Notes under the pieces: model-generated
Databases searched by the model: none
What the model saw: the letters and a program-made list of their open reading frames with translations, nothing else
What the model was told of the DNA's origin: nothing
Program-made: the position numbers and the translations under genes
Origin: Chitinophagaceae bacterium
GTDB taxonomy: Bacteria; Bacteroidota; Bacteroidia; Chitinophagales; Chitinophagaceae
DNA length: 44,913 nucleotides
Reading direction: 5' to 3'
Assembly (NCBI GenBank): GCA_947453295.1
Contig: CANGGD010000006.1
Coordinates: 1-44,913, forward strand
In this document: piece by piece, positions 8,741 to 17,400 of the stretch
Position numbering within the stretch: the stretch's first letter is position 1
Layout: every line of letters begins with the position of its first letter

Positions 8741-10018
8741 ATGAACAGAAAAATAGCACCTCCTATTAAAGACGCAATAGAATATCAATTATTGTTAAAA
8801 CCTTATGAACAGTATACATTAGATAATGGCATTCAAGTCTATAGTGTAGATGCTGGAGCTCAAGAAGTCATTCAGGTAGAATTGGTTTATTATGCTGGAA
8901 ATTGTTTTGAACAACAGAAAGGCATAGCCGCAGCGACTAATTTTTTATTAAAAAACGGCACTTCCAAAAAAACAGCATTTGAAATCAATGAAGCGTTTGA
9001 TTATTATGGAGGATATTGTAACAGAAGTTGTTATAATGAAACGGCTGTTGTGAATTTACATTCACTAACCAAACACATATCAAAGCTCTTACCTGTAATG
9101 AAAGAAATGGTAACAGATGCCGTTTTTCCTTTGCATGAACTTGAAGTGTATCAACAAAATGTAATACAAAGATTAAAGGTGAATCTACAAAAAGCAGAAT
9201 TTGTAGCAGGAAGATTAATAGACAGTTATGTATTTGGAGAGCAACATCCTTATGGCACTTACAATAATCAAGAAGACATAGAAGCTATAACTATAGAGGC
9301 GTGTAAAAACTTTTATCAACAGTATTATCTCAATGGCTGTTGTATGATTTTTGTTTCTGGGAAGTTGCCTGCCAATATGCGCGAGTTGCTAAATGAAAAT
9401 TTTGGTCAGATTCAATCCACAAATTTTTCAATTAATATTCCATCGAGTATAGTCGATCCTTCCACACAAAAAAAATTCAGAATAGAAAACGATGTCAATG
9501 CTGTACAAGGAGCGATTAGATTAGCGATGCCATTTCCAAACAGACATCATCCAGATTTTAAAAAGGCGATGGTGTTGAATAATTTATTTGGTGGATTTTT
9601 TGGTTCAAGACTGATGAGTAATATAAGAGAAGACAAAGGGTATACTTATGGCATCTATAGTTATATACAAAATCACATACAAGAATCGGCATGGGTTATA
9701 AGTACGGAGGCGGGAAAAGATGTAACAGAGGCAACGATTGATGAAATATATAAGGAGATGCAAGTCTTGAGGAGTGAATTAGTGGGAGAAGAAGAATTGT
9801 TGTTAGTTAGGAATTATATGATAGGTGGAATATTGGGAGATTTGGACGGGCCGTTTCAAATAATGGCCAAATGGAAGAATATTATTTTAAATAAATTAGA
9901 CGAGCAGTTTTTTTACGATTCGATACAAGAAATCAAAAGTATCAGCGCCGAAGAATTGAAGGCGCTGGCCAATAAGTATTTGCTTCCTGAGAATTTTTAT
10001 GAGTTGGTGGTGTACTAA
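8741..10018 (+). CDS. M16 family protein, non-catalytic partner
   Basis: 425 residues, M16 fold. At the place of HxxEH the sequence reads AAATNFLLKNGT, so the zinc ligands and catalytic glutamate are absent. The C-terminal half keeps the GSRLMSNIREDKGYTYGI segment, which carries the Arg/Tyr pair used by M16B heterodimers to hold substrate. The 6-base spacing to the upstream catalytic gene shows that the two are one transcript, and the complementary losses (zinc site here, present upstream) support a heterodimeric protease as in Sphingomonas-type M16B pairs. It starts at ATG 8741 in a run of A bases. Confidence 0.9.
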   Translation: MNRKIAPPIKDAIEYQLLLKPYEQYTLDNGIQVYSVDAGAQEVIQVELVYYAGNCFEQQKGIAAATNFLLKNGTSKKTAFEINEAFDYYGGYCNRSCYNETAVVNLHSLTKHISKLLPVMKEMVTDAVFPLHELEVYQQNVIQRLKVNLQKAEFVAGRLIDSYVFGEQHPYGTYNNQEDIEAITIEACKNFYQQYYLNGCCMIFVSGKLPANMRELLNENFGQIQSTNFSINIPSSIVDPSTQKKFRIENDVNAVQGAIRLAMPFPNRHHPDFKKAMVLNNLFGGFFGSRLMSNIREDKGYTYGIYSYIQNHIQESAWVISTEAGKDVTEATIDEIYKEMQVLRSELVGEEELLLVRNYMIGGILGDLDGPFQIMAKWKNIILNKLDEQFFYDSIQEIKSISAEELKALANKYLLPENFYELVVY

Positions 10019-10308
10019 GGTTTAATGGGTTAAATCGCTGCGCTGATTTAAAGGTTTAATTGTTGATTTATTTTGTTGAGTTTCACGCAAAGCTCGCAAG
10101 TGAGTGAAGGTGCAAGGGGAAGGAAAGTTTAACGGTTTATTTTGCTGGGTGGGTTGAAGAAATAGAGTGGAGAAGCGAGATGGAATTTGAAGTGATTTTT
10201 TTGGTGTTTTTCACTGTTATTTATAAGAAAAAAACATTTTTTAGCATCACCCACCATTTAAATGGTGGGTGATGCTAAATTGAATACAAAATCAAAAACA
10301 AGAAGGGA
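10019..10308. other. gene-free region between convergent genes
   Basis: 290 bases between the second M16 gene and the barrel gene. From 10019 there are degenerate GGTTTAA/TTAAATC units with a small hairpin (arms TTAAATC/GATTTAA about 10032-10053), then a stretch TTTCACGCAAAGCTCGCAAG (about 10080) of a kind often seen as intergenic filler in Bacteroidota, and a 40-bp palindrome at 10240-10279. No open frame with coding character was seen. Confidence 0.5.
10240..10279. repeat. 40-bp perfect palindrome, TTTAAA-centred, copy A
   Basis: Left arm 10240-10259 is the exact complement of right arm 10260-10279 (arm TTTAGCATCACCCACCATTT). It lies 30 bases past the stop of the minus-strand barrel gene and between convergent genes, so it could act as a two-way terminator, although it lacks a long T-tract. 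Its inner 21 bases (10250-10270) are identical to those at 11102-11122. Confidence 0.92.
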
Positions 10309-10941
10309 TTAAAATTTCGCCACAACGCCTAATTGAAAAAAAGAACCCAAAAGTCCCACCTCTGCATTGATACCAATTTTTTCTATAATATAGTAATTAC
10401 ATCCTAATTGAGCTGTAAAAGCAGTAGCGCTAGGAACAGAAGCGCTAACATTTACATTAGTACCTTGCCCATCGCTTCCATCAGCAGAAATCTTAAAACT
10501 TCCATAGCCCAATCCCAATCCACCGTAAGGATCAAATTTTGCAGAATTTCCAAAATGATAATTACCTCGAAACAATATTGCAAAATAACTAAGCTTCAAA
10601 TTACTTTTATATGTAGCTGTAGCCCCAGGAACATAAACAGAAATATTTTCTTTACCGGTTACATTTCCAAAAATCAACTTTCCCCCAATGCTAATTTTAT
10701 CTGAAACGCCTTTTTCGTATGATAGCCCAATTGGCCCCATAGATTTTATAGTTAAGCTTCCACTACCACCCGCAACGCTAGAACCGGCAGAAGCAGAGAC
10801 ATAGGTTTTATAAGGAGTAAAAAAACCATAACTTAAACCTACCCATTGAGCATCAGAAGAAAAGGCAGAACTACCATCACCTTGACAAAAAGCAAAAGAA
10901 CTAAAACTCAAACAAAGCATTAAAAAAGACAATTTTTTCAT
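10309..10941 (-). CDS. outer-membrane beta-barrel protein
   Basis: 210 residues with a clear signal peptide (1-20, MKKLSFLML...SFAFCQG). The mature part alternates hydrophobic and polar residues, is rich in G, S and aromatic residues, and ends in VVAKF, with a terminal Phe as expected for an outer-membrane barrel. Segments such as YGGLGLGYGSFKI and NYHFGNSAKFDPYGG recall OmpA-like/OmpW-like 8-strand barrels of Bacteroidota. Exact function is unknown. The gene is alone, and is bracketed by two copies of the same palindrome (10240 and 11102), which may mean it was acquired or moved as a cassette; this is inference. Confidence 0.75.
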   Translation of the reverse strand: MKKLSFLMLCLSFSSFAFCQGDGSSAFSSDAQWVGLSYGFFTPYKTYVSASAGSSVAGGSGSLTIKSMGPIGLSYEKGVSDKISIGGKLIFGNVTGKENISVYVPGATATYKSNLKLSYFAILFRGNYHFGNSAKFDPYGGLGLGYGSFKISADGSDGQGTNVNVSASVPSATAFTAQLGCNYYIIEKIGINAEVGLLGSFFQLGVVAKF

Positions 10942-11101
10942 TTTGATAAAATTTTTGTTAAATAATAAACCAAATATATAGCCATATTTTTATAATTAAA
11001 AAATGAAAATTAATCCAACAATAATAAATTTAAAGATAATTTTTGTATTTCTTTTTTGGTAGTTGTGTTGCCATTTAGCGTCATAATTTTTTTAATTCTA
11101 C

Positions 11102-11122
11102 CCCACCATTTAAATGGTGGGT
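11102..11122. repeat. TTTAAA-centred palindrome, copy B
   Basis: Arms CCCACCATTT / AAATGGTGGG (11102-11121) pair perfectly. The 21 bases 11102-11122 are identical to 10250-10270. Outside the core the sequence differs from copy A but still pairs with small bulges (ATTCTA on the left, about 11095-11100; TAGAGAAT on the right, 11122-11129). Confidence 0.85.
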
Positions 11123-11278
11123 AGAGAATAATTCAATAATCGATAGCTACTTCGAATTTAAACACATAAACTCCTTACGTTTTTTCTACAAAGTATCTTT
11201 GTTATTTTCTCTCTTTCGTAAGTGTTTTATAAGAATGCCTACTTAATAATATTCTTGAATTTTATTGTTTAAAAACAA

Positions 11279-11293
11279 TTCCCAAATTGGGAA
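11279..11293. promoter_or_regulatory. putative higBA operator/promoter
   Basis: Perfect inverted repeat TTCCCAA-A-TTGGGAA, 30 bases before the higB start and just upstream of TATCTTTA (11301-11308), which is one base off the Bacteroidota -7 consensus TAnnTTTG. HigA antitoxins usually bind such dyads to repress their own operon. The dyad is seen directly; its role is inferred from position. Confidence 0.5.
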
Positions 11294-11322
11294 CATTTCT
11301 TATCTTTATAAAACAATAAATT

Positions 11323-11616
11323 TTGAGAGTGATTGCAAAAAAAACACTAAAAGATTTTTGGATTAAATACCCAGATTGTGAACAGCAGCTAAAATCCTGG
11401 CATCAGGAAGCTGAAAAGGAATCATGGAGCAATCCGAATAGTATAAAAATAAAATTTCCAACATCAAGTATTATATCAGATAATAGAATTGTTTTCAACA
11501 TTAAAGGAAATAAATACCGCCTTGTTGTAAAAATTAATTATGATTTTGAAATTGTTTGGATAAGGTTCATTGGTACACATGAACAATACAACAAAATCAA
11601 AGCTAAAACAATTTAA
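11323..11616 (+). CDS. higB: HigB-family mRNA interferase toxin
   Basis: 97-residue toxin of the HigB family (RelE/ParE fold), which cleaves mRNA during translation. The N-terminus MRVIAKKTLKDFW and the central FNIKGNKYRLVVKINYDFEIVWIRFIGTH match the family closely, including conserved Lys/Arg and the terminal GTHEQYNKI segment. The start is a TTG at 11323; no ATG is in frame nearby, and the conserved first residues begin exactly there. The antitoxin gene follows after 11 bases, in the toxin-first order typical of higBA. Weak initiation from TTG would keep toxin low relative to antitoxin; this is inference. Confidence 0.92.
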   Translation: MRVIAKKTLKDFWIKYPDCEQQLKSWHQEAEKESWSNPNSIKIKFPTSSIISDNRIVFNIKGNKYRLVVKINYDFEIVWIRFIGTHEQYNKIKAKTI

Positions 11617-11627
11617 ATCGCTATCGT

Positions 11628-11978
11628 ATGAAAATTATCAAAACAGAAACTGAATATAAAAATGCAATAATAAAATTAGAAAAGATATTTAATGCAAAAC
11701 CAAATACGCCCAAAGGAGATCAATTGGAATTATTGTCGTTATTAATTGAAAAATACGAACAAGAAAAATATCCAATAGACATGCCAGATCCAATCGAAGC
11801 CATAAAGTTTAGGATGGAGCAAATGGGATATACACAAAATGACTTGGCAAAAATAATTGGTTTGAAAAGCAGAGCCAGTGAAATATTGAATAAGAAACGA
11901 CCTCTTACGTTGGAGATGATTAGAAACTTACATGATAAAATGAATATACCAACTCAGGTTTTGATACAGGCGTATTGA
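11628..11978 (+). CDS. higA: HigA-type helix-turn-helix antitoxin
   Basis: 116 residues, COG5499-type antitoxin. The N-terminal half (about 1-50, ending in PIDMPDP) is the region expected to bind the toxin, and the C-terminal half is an XRE-like helix-turn-helix (about 52-110: IEAIKFRMEQMGYTQNDLAKIIG..SRASEILNKKRPLTLEMIR). It neutralises HigB and probably represses the operon at the dyad 11279-11293. It starts at ATG 11628, 11 bases after the higB stop. Confidence 0.93.
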   Translation: MKIIKTETEYKNAIIKLEKIFNAKPNTPKGDQLELLSLLIEKYEQEKYPIDMPDPIEAIKFRMEQMGYTQNDLAKIIGLKSRASEILNKKRPLTLEMIRNLHDKMNIPTQVLIQAY

Positions 11979-12333
11979 TGAGTTGATATAATTCAATTCG
12001 TTTTTTCCGAATCACTCAATTAAACTGCCCACCAACCTCTCGTACCATTGAAACCTTTTCTTTCATCTCATTTGATGACTCATGAAAACATCAACATCGA
12101 CAGACGAGAACCCTCAACTATTTGAACGTATTGAACGTTTTCTTGACACAAAGTATTTTTGATTAGAGCGAAAAACAGAATATGAATGAAGAAAAAAGTC
12201 AAATCTCAATATTCGTTCTCGCTCTCATTTTCACACCGACTTTTTGAACCTCCCCAACGTCTTGAACCTATTAAACCTCCAAAAATACCAAACCTTTCTT
12301 TTGTCATTTCGCCAAATATCTTGAAATTCGCCT
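11979..12333. other. gene-free region between higA and the E1 gene
   Basis: 355 bases. Holds spaced TTGAAC(G/C)T units (for example about 12119-12140 and 12245-12285) and an imperfect stem-loop at 12166-12224. No convincing open frame. The leader of the E1 gene occupies the last part. Confidence 0.45.
12166..12224. repeat. imperfect inverted repeat / stem-loop
   Basis: Left arm 12166-12183 (GAGCGA...AAC.GAATAT with small bulges) pairs with right arm 12209-12224 (ATATTCGTTCTCGCTC), enclosing a 25-base A-rich loop. It lies 186 bases after higA and 110 bases before the E1 ATG. No T-tract follows at once, so the role (terminator of higBA, leader structure, or remnant) is open. Confidence 0.55.
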
Positions 12334-14343
12334 ATGCAATTTTTAAAAAAAGATTTTAACAACGAGCTGTTAGTTGACTTATACAAATCCATTCTTTTTC
12401 CAAGAATGATCGAAGAAAAAATGTTGGTCTTACTTCGTCAAGGAAAAATCTCAAAATGGTTTAGCGGAATCGGTCAGGAAGCGATTGCAGTAGGCGCAAC
12501 GAAAGCCCTGGACAGCGATGAATGGATTATGCCACTGCATCGAAATTTAGGCGTATTCACTTCAAGAAATATGCCCTTGAGTAAATTGTTTAAACAATGG
12601 CAAGGCAATAAAGATGGCTATAGCAAAGGAAGAGAAAGAAGCTTTCATTTTGGTAGCTCAGAACATCATATTTGTGGAATGATATCGCATCTTGGTCCAC
12701 AAATGGCCTTGGCAGACGGTGTGGCTTTAGCTCATAAATTAAGAAAAGAAAAGAAAGTGTCGCTCGCTTTTACAGGTGATGGCGGTACAAGCGAAGGAGA
12801 TTTTCACGAAGCGCTGAATGTAGCTGCTGTGTGGGATTTGCCAGTTATTTTTATTATTGAAAACAATGGATATGGATTAAGCACTCCTACTAATGAACAA
12901 TATCGTTGCCAAAACTTAATAGATAAAGCGGTTGGATACGGTATAGAGGGAAAACAAATAGATGGAAATAATATTCTAGAGGTATACAAAACAATTTCTG
13001 AAGCAAAAGCTTTTTGTGTAGAAAACCAAAAACCGTTTTTAATAGAATGCATGACCTTTCGTATGCGCGGACACGAAGAGGCCAGCGGTGTAAAATATGT
13101 TCCAAAACATTTGTTTGATGAATGGGAACTAAAAGATCCTATTAAAAATTATGAGACTTGGCTTAAGCAAGAAAATATTTTATCTGAAGGCGAATTGACA
13201 GAGATAAGATTAACCATAAAAAATCATATTGAAGCAGAATTGAAAATAGGCTTTGAGGCAACTCCTATTATTCCAGATACTTCCGAAGAAATAAATGATT
13301 TATACGCAGTAAGAAAAAATCACCCCGGCATTGTAATAGACAATAGCTCTGTGAATGAACCAATATTTAACGGCACCTCATCTGAAAAAAAATATATCAA
13401 TGCCATTAGCGACGCACTCGACCAATCACTTTCTCGCTTAGATAATTTTGTGTTAATGGGTCAGGATATTGCCGAATACGGTGGTGCATTTAAAGTAACC
13501 GAAGGGTTTGTAGAAAAATTTGGTAAGGATAGAATAAGAAACACACCCATTTGCGAAAGCGCTATTGTGGGCGCATCCTTGGGGTTAAGTTTACAAGGAT
13601 TTAAATCTATGATGGAAATGCAGTTTGCAGATTTTGCAACGGTAGGGTTTAATCAGATTATCAACAATCTTGCAAAGATTCATTATCGTTGGGGACAAAC
13701 AGCCGATGTGGTGGTAAGAATGCCTACAGGCGGAGGCGTTGGTGCCGGTCCTTTTCATAGCCAAAGCAATGAAGCTTGGTTTGTACATACACCTGGCTTG
13801 AAAGTGGTTTATCCTTCTTCACCGATAGATGCAAAGGGTTTGTTGATTGCAGCTATAAACGACCCCAATCCTGTAATATTTTTTGAGCATAAAGGTTTGT
13901 ATAGAAGTATTAATGGCATGGTTCCAGATGATTATTATGAGATTGAGATTGGGAAAGCCAAACATGTAAAACATGGAGATGATATTTCAATTATTACATA
14001 TGGCGCTGGCGTTCACTGGGCAACCGATTATCAAAAAAACAACCCATCAATTTCAATTGATATTTTAGACTTACGAACTTTATTACCGCTTGACTATGAA
14101 GCAATACGATTGTCTGTAAAAAAAACCGGCAAGGTTTTAATTTTGCATGAAGACACCTTAATGGGTGGCATTGGAGGAGAGATTTCTGCATGGATTACTG
14201 AAAATTGTTTTGAATTATTAGACGCACCCGTTATTCGTTGCGGAAGTTTAGACACCCCAATCCCATTTAATTTAGAATTAGAAAAGAACTTTATGGCTAA
14301 TGCCAGATTAGGCGATAGTGTAAAAAAATTGATGAGTTATTAA
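12334..14343 (+). CDS. fused E1 alpha/beta subunit of a thiamine-diphosphate 2-oxoacid dehydrogenase (branched-chain type)
   Basis: 669 residues. The N-terminal half (about 1-330) is the E1-alpha fold with the thiamine-diphosphate motif GDG (148-150) followed by ENNGYG (about 176-181). The C-terminal half (about 348-669) is E1-beta with YINAISDALDQSL, GQDIAEYGGAFKVT, NTPICESAIVG, MPTGGGVGAGPFHSQ. Fused E1 proteins of about 650-690 residues are usual in Bacteroidota and are normally called 2-oxoisovalerate/branched-chain oxoacid dehydrogenase; pyruvate cannot be excluded from sequence. It would decarboxylate the oxoacid and pass the acyl group to the lipoyl E2, which is not in this window. Monocistronic. 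Confidence 0.9.
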   Translation: MQFLKKDFNNELLVDLYKSILFPRMIEEKMLVLLRQGKISKWFSGIGQEAIAVGATKALDSDEWIMPLHRNLGVFTSRNMPLSKLFKQWQGNKDGYSKGRERSFHFGSSEHHICGMISHLGPQMALADGVALAHKLRKEKKVSLAFTGDGGTSEGDFHEALNVAAVWDLPVIFIIENNGYGLSTPTNEQYRCQNLIDKAVGYGIEGKQIDGNNILEVYKTISEAKAFCVENQKPFLIECMTFRMRGHEEASGVKYVPKHLFDEWELKDPIKNYETWLKQENILSEGELTEIRLTIKNHIEAELKIGFEATPIIPDTSEEINDLYAVRKNHPGIVIDNSSVNEPIFNGTSSEKKYINAISDALDQSLSRLDNFVLMGQDIAEYGGAFKVTEGFVEKFGKDRIRNTPICESAIVGASLGLSLQGFKSMMEMQFADFATVGFNQIINNLAKIHYRWGQTADVVVRMPTGGGVGAGPFHSQSNEAWFVHTPGLKVVYPSSPIDAKGLLIAAINDPNPVIFFEHKGLYRSINGMVPDDYYEIEIGKAKHVKHGDDISIITYGAGVHWATDYQKNNPSISIDILDLRTLLPLDYEAIRLSVKKTGKVLILHEDTLMGGIGGEISAWITENCFELLDAPVIRCGSLDTPIPFNLELEKNFMANARLGDSVKKLMSY

Positions 14344-14415
14344 TTATAATACAAAAATCATCTATCTTTACAATTAGTCAAGTTTTGTTAATTTATTTTT
14401 AAAACAAATTTTTTT

Positions 14416-17400
14416 ATGAAGAAATTTTACACATTATTAGTTGGAATTATTTTTTCTTTTGGTATTAATGCACAAACTGTTGCAATAACAAGCGGTGCAG
14501 GAGGTGCTCAAGGAACTAGTGGCAACATTATTGTTGGCCAAAGTAATTACCATGTTAGTGAATCTATTTACACCGAAACTGAAATAGGTGGAAATACTAC
14601 ATTTACTTCAGCTGGTACAGCAATTAATAAAATTGGATATTATGTTACTGCCGTAGGTTCTCCTGCAACAGTAAGTACATTTAAAATTTGGATGAAAAAT
14701 GTAGCATTAGCTACCACAACTTTAGCTGCAGGCACATATTCAACAACAGGGTACACTTTAGTATATAATGGATCTTTTACTCCTACAAATATTTATCCTA
14801 CGCCTAACGAATTATTGTTAACGACATCTTTTACCAGAACAGCTGGAACAAATCTAGAAGTATTGGTAGAAAGACTTGATGGCGTATTAAATACTGGGTA
14901 TGTATTTTTAGCTGCTAATGGTAATCAAACGTCATCTACCATTACAACAGCGCGCAGATATAATGGCGCAACTGCACCAACTGGCACTAGTAGCTTGACG
15001 GCTTCTGCCTTTAGGCCCGCTATTGAATTAATTCATGTACCGCCAATCGATGCTAATGCTTATGATATTATAGCTCCAAACGTTTCTTGTTATGGAAGTT
15101 TGCAAAATATTGGCATTGTGATTGAAAATGCGGGAACAACTCAAATTGCTGCAGGTGCGGCGAGTGTAAATTTCAAAATCAGAGGGGCTAATTCATTTAC
15201 AGGCACCTTAACTAATACAGGAGCAATAGCTCCAGGTGCAACCGGAACCGTTACGTTTACTGGTATTAATTTAAACAATCCGGGTACAAACTACGATACT
15301 GCAATAGTAACAATTACAGGTGATGGCGATCATTCAAATGATACTTTATACACTACAACTAGCACCTCTCCTGTATTAAATACTTTTCCTTTAGTGGAAG
15401 ATGCAGAAACCACACCATTAGCGGTTTTCCCTTATGCTAGCAGAATAGATATTGATCAAGCATGGACATTACAAACAGGTGCCTACAGCAACGGAATTAC
15501 AACAGTTGATTCTTTAGTTCCAAGGGCTCCTGGTTCAAGATTTTATTTATTTGATAGCTATAATGCATCAGAAGGAACACAAAGTAGATTATACAGTAAA
15601 TGTATTGATGTGCCTTCTTCAATTGCTAGCCTTAATTTAAGTTTTTGGATGAGTCACGATAGTGCGTATCCTGCATATCAAGACAGTATGTATATATCAG
15701 TTTCTACAAATAAAGGAGTTACGTGGACAAGATTACAAGGTTATGACAGACTTGATGCAACAGCAAATGCATATTACTGGAAAAAAGATAGCGTTAATTT
15801 AAATGCATATATTGGACAAACCATTCAAATTGGTTTTGAAGGATCTAGTCATTATGGAAACGCTTTTGGTTTGGATGACATTAACGTAAAAGCTATTACA
15901 TGCGTACCTACTTTTACCGCTGTTACTCAAACAGCATGTAACTCTTTTACATGGACTAATGGTACCACATACACAAACTCTGGAACATATATATATGCTC
16001 ATACAGTAACTGGAGGATGTCTTGCTACTGACACACTTCATTTAACTATAAATGTAGGTTCAGTAACATCATCAACACAAACTGCATGTAATTCATACAC
16101 ATGGCATGGTACAACTTACACAGCAAGCGGAAACTATGCTTTTCTAACCGGCTGTAATGTTGATAGTCTTTATTTAACAATAAATCAAGGCACTCATAAT
16201 GTTGTAACACAAGCAGCATGTAATTCATATACATGGCACGGTACAACCTATACAGCAAGTGGAAATTACACTTATAGTTACAACAACAACAATAGTTGTG
16301 CATCCGTAGATACGCTTCATTTAACTATCAATACAGGTACATTCAACTCTGTAACACAAGCAGCTTGTAATTCATATACATGGCACGGAACAACCTATAC
16401 AGCAAGTGGAAACTATACTTATAGCTACAGCAACAACAACAGTTGCGCATCTGTAGATACACTTCATTTAACCATTACGGTTGGTTCACAAAATACAACA
16501 AGAGATACAGCATGTAATTCATATACATGGCATGGCACAACTTATACCGTAAGTGGAAATTATGCATTTGCAGTAGGTTGTAATATTGATAGTCTTTACT
16601 TAATTATCAACCAAAGTACACACAATGCTGAAACACAAGCATCATGTAACTCATATGTATGGCATGGTACAACCTATACTGCAAGCGGTGTTTATACTTA
16701 TAGTTATAATAACAACAACGGTTGCGCTTCTGTAGATACGCTTCATCTAACTATCAATACAGGTACATTCAACTCATCAACACAATCTACATGTAATTCA
16801 TATACATGGCATGGAACAACCTATACTGCAAGTGGTGTTTATACTTATAGCTACAACAACAACAATAGTTGTGCATCTGTAGATACACTTCACTTAACGA
16901 TAACAGTAGGTACACAGACTACAACAAGAGATACAGTTTGTGATTCTTACACATGGCATAATACAACCTACACAACAAGCGGTAATTATGCTTTTGTAAA
17001 TGGTTGCGATGTTGATAGTCTTTATTTAACTGTTAATCAAAGCACTCACAATGCTATTACAGTTTCAACAATAACTTCATACACTTGGCATGAAACTACT
17101 TATACTGAAAGCGGAGTATATACATTTAGTTATGATAACAACAGCGGCTGCGCATCTGTAGACACGCTTTATTTAACTATAAACCCAGCTCCTCACTTGG
17201 TATATAATAACCCAACTAAAAATGGAGTTTTCTCAATTAATTTATCTGCACTGCAAACAGTATTGATTTACAAAATAATTTCTGTAAGTGTATATGATGC
17301 AACTGGAAAATTATTGTTTGATCAAAGATTAAGCAATAACGGCACAAATGATATTAACCTAAGTAAATATCAAAATGGAGTATACTTCATAATCATTCAT

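Larger units (their letters stand above)
10942..11322. other. gene-free region between barrel gene and higB
   Basis: 381 bases between divergent genes. Contents recognised: AT-rich leader of the barrel gene, the second TTTAAA palindrome (11102-11122), and near the end a short inverted repeat (11279-11293) with a TATCTTTA (11301-11308) that probably form the higBA control region. No coding frame was recognised. Confidence 0.5.

Noticed and set aside
16046-16303. Minus-strand open frames over the repeat gene and similar frames over other genes
   Set aside because: They mirror coding sequence on the other strand, have low-complexity composition and no family resemblance.
16060-17190. Regular repeats that could be taken for a CRISPR-like array
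   Set aside because: The repeats are in frame, encode conserved protein modules and have diverged by codon; there are no unique spacers.
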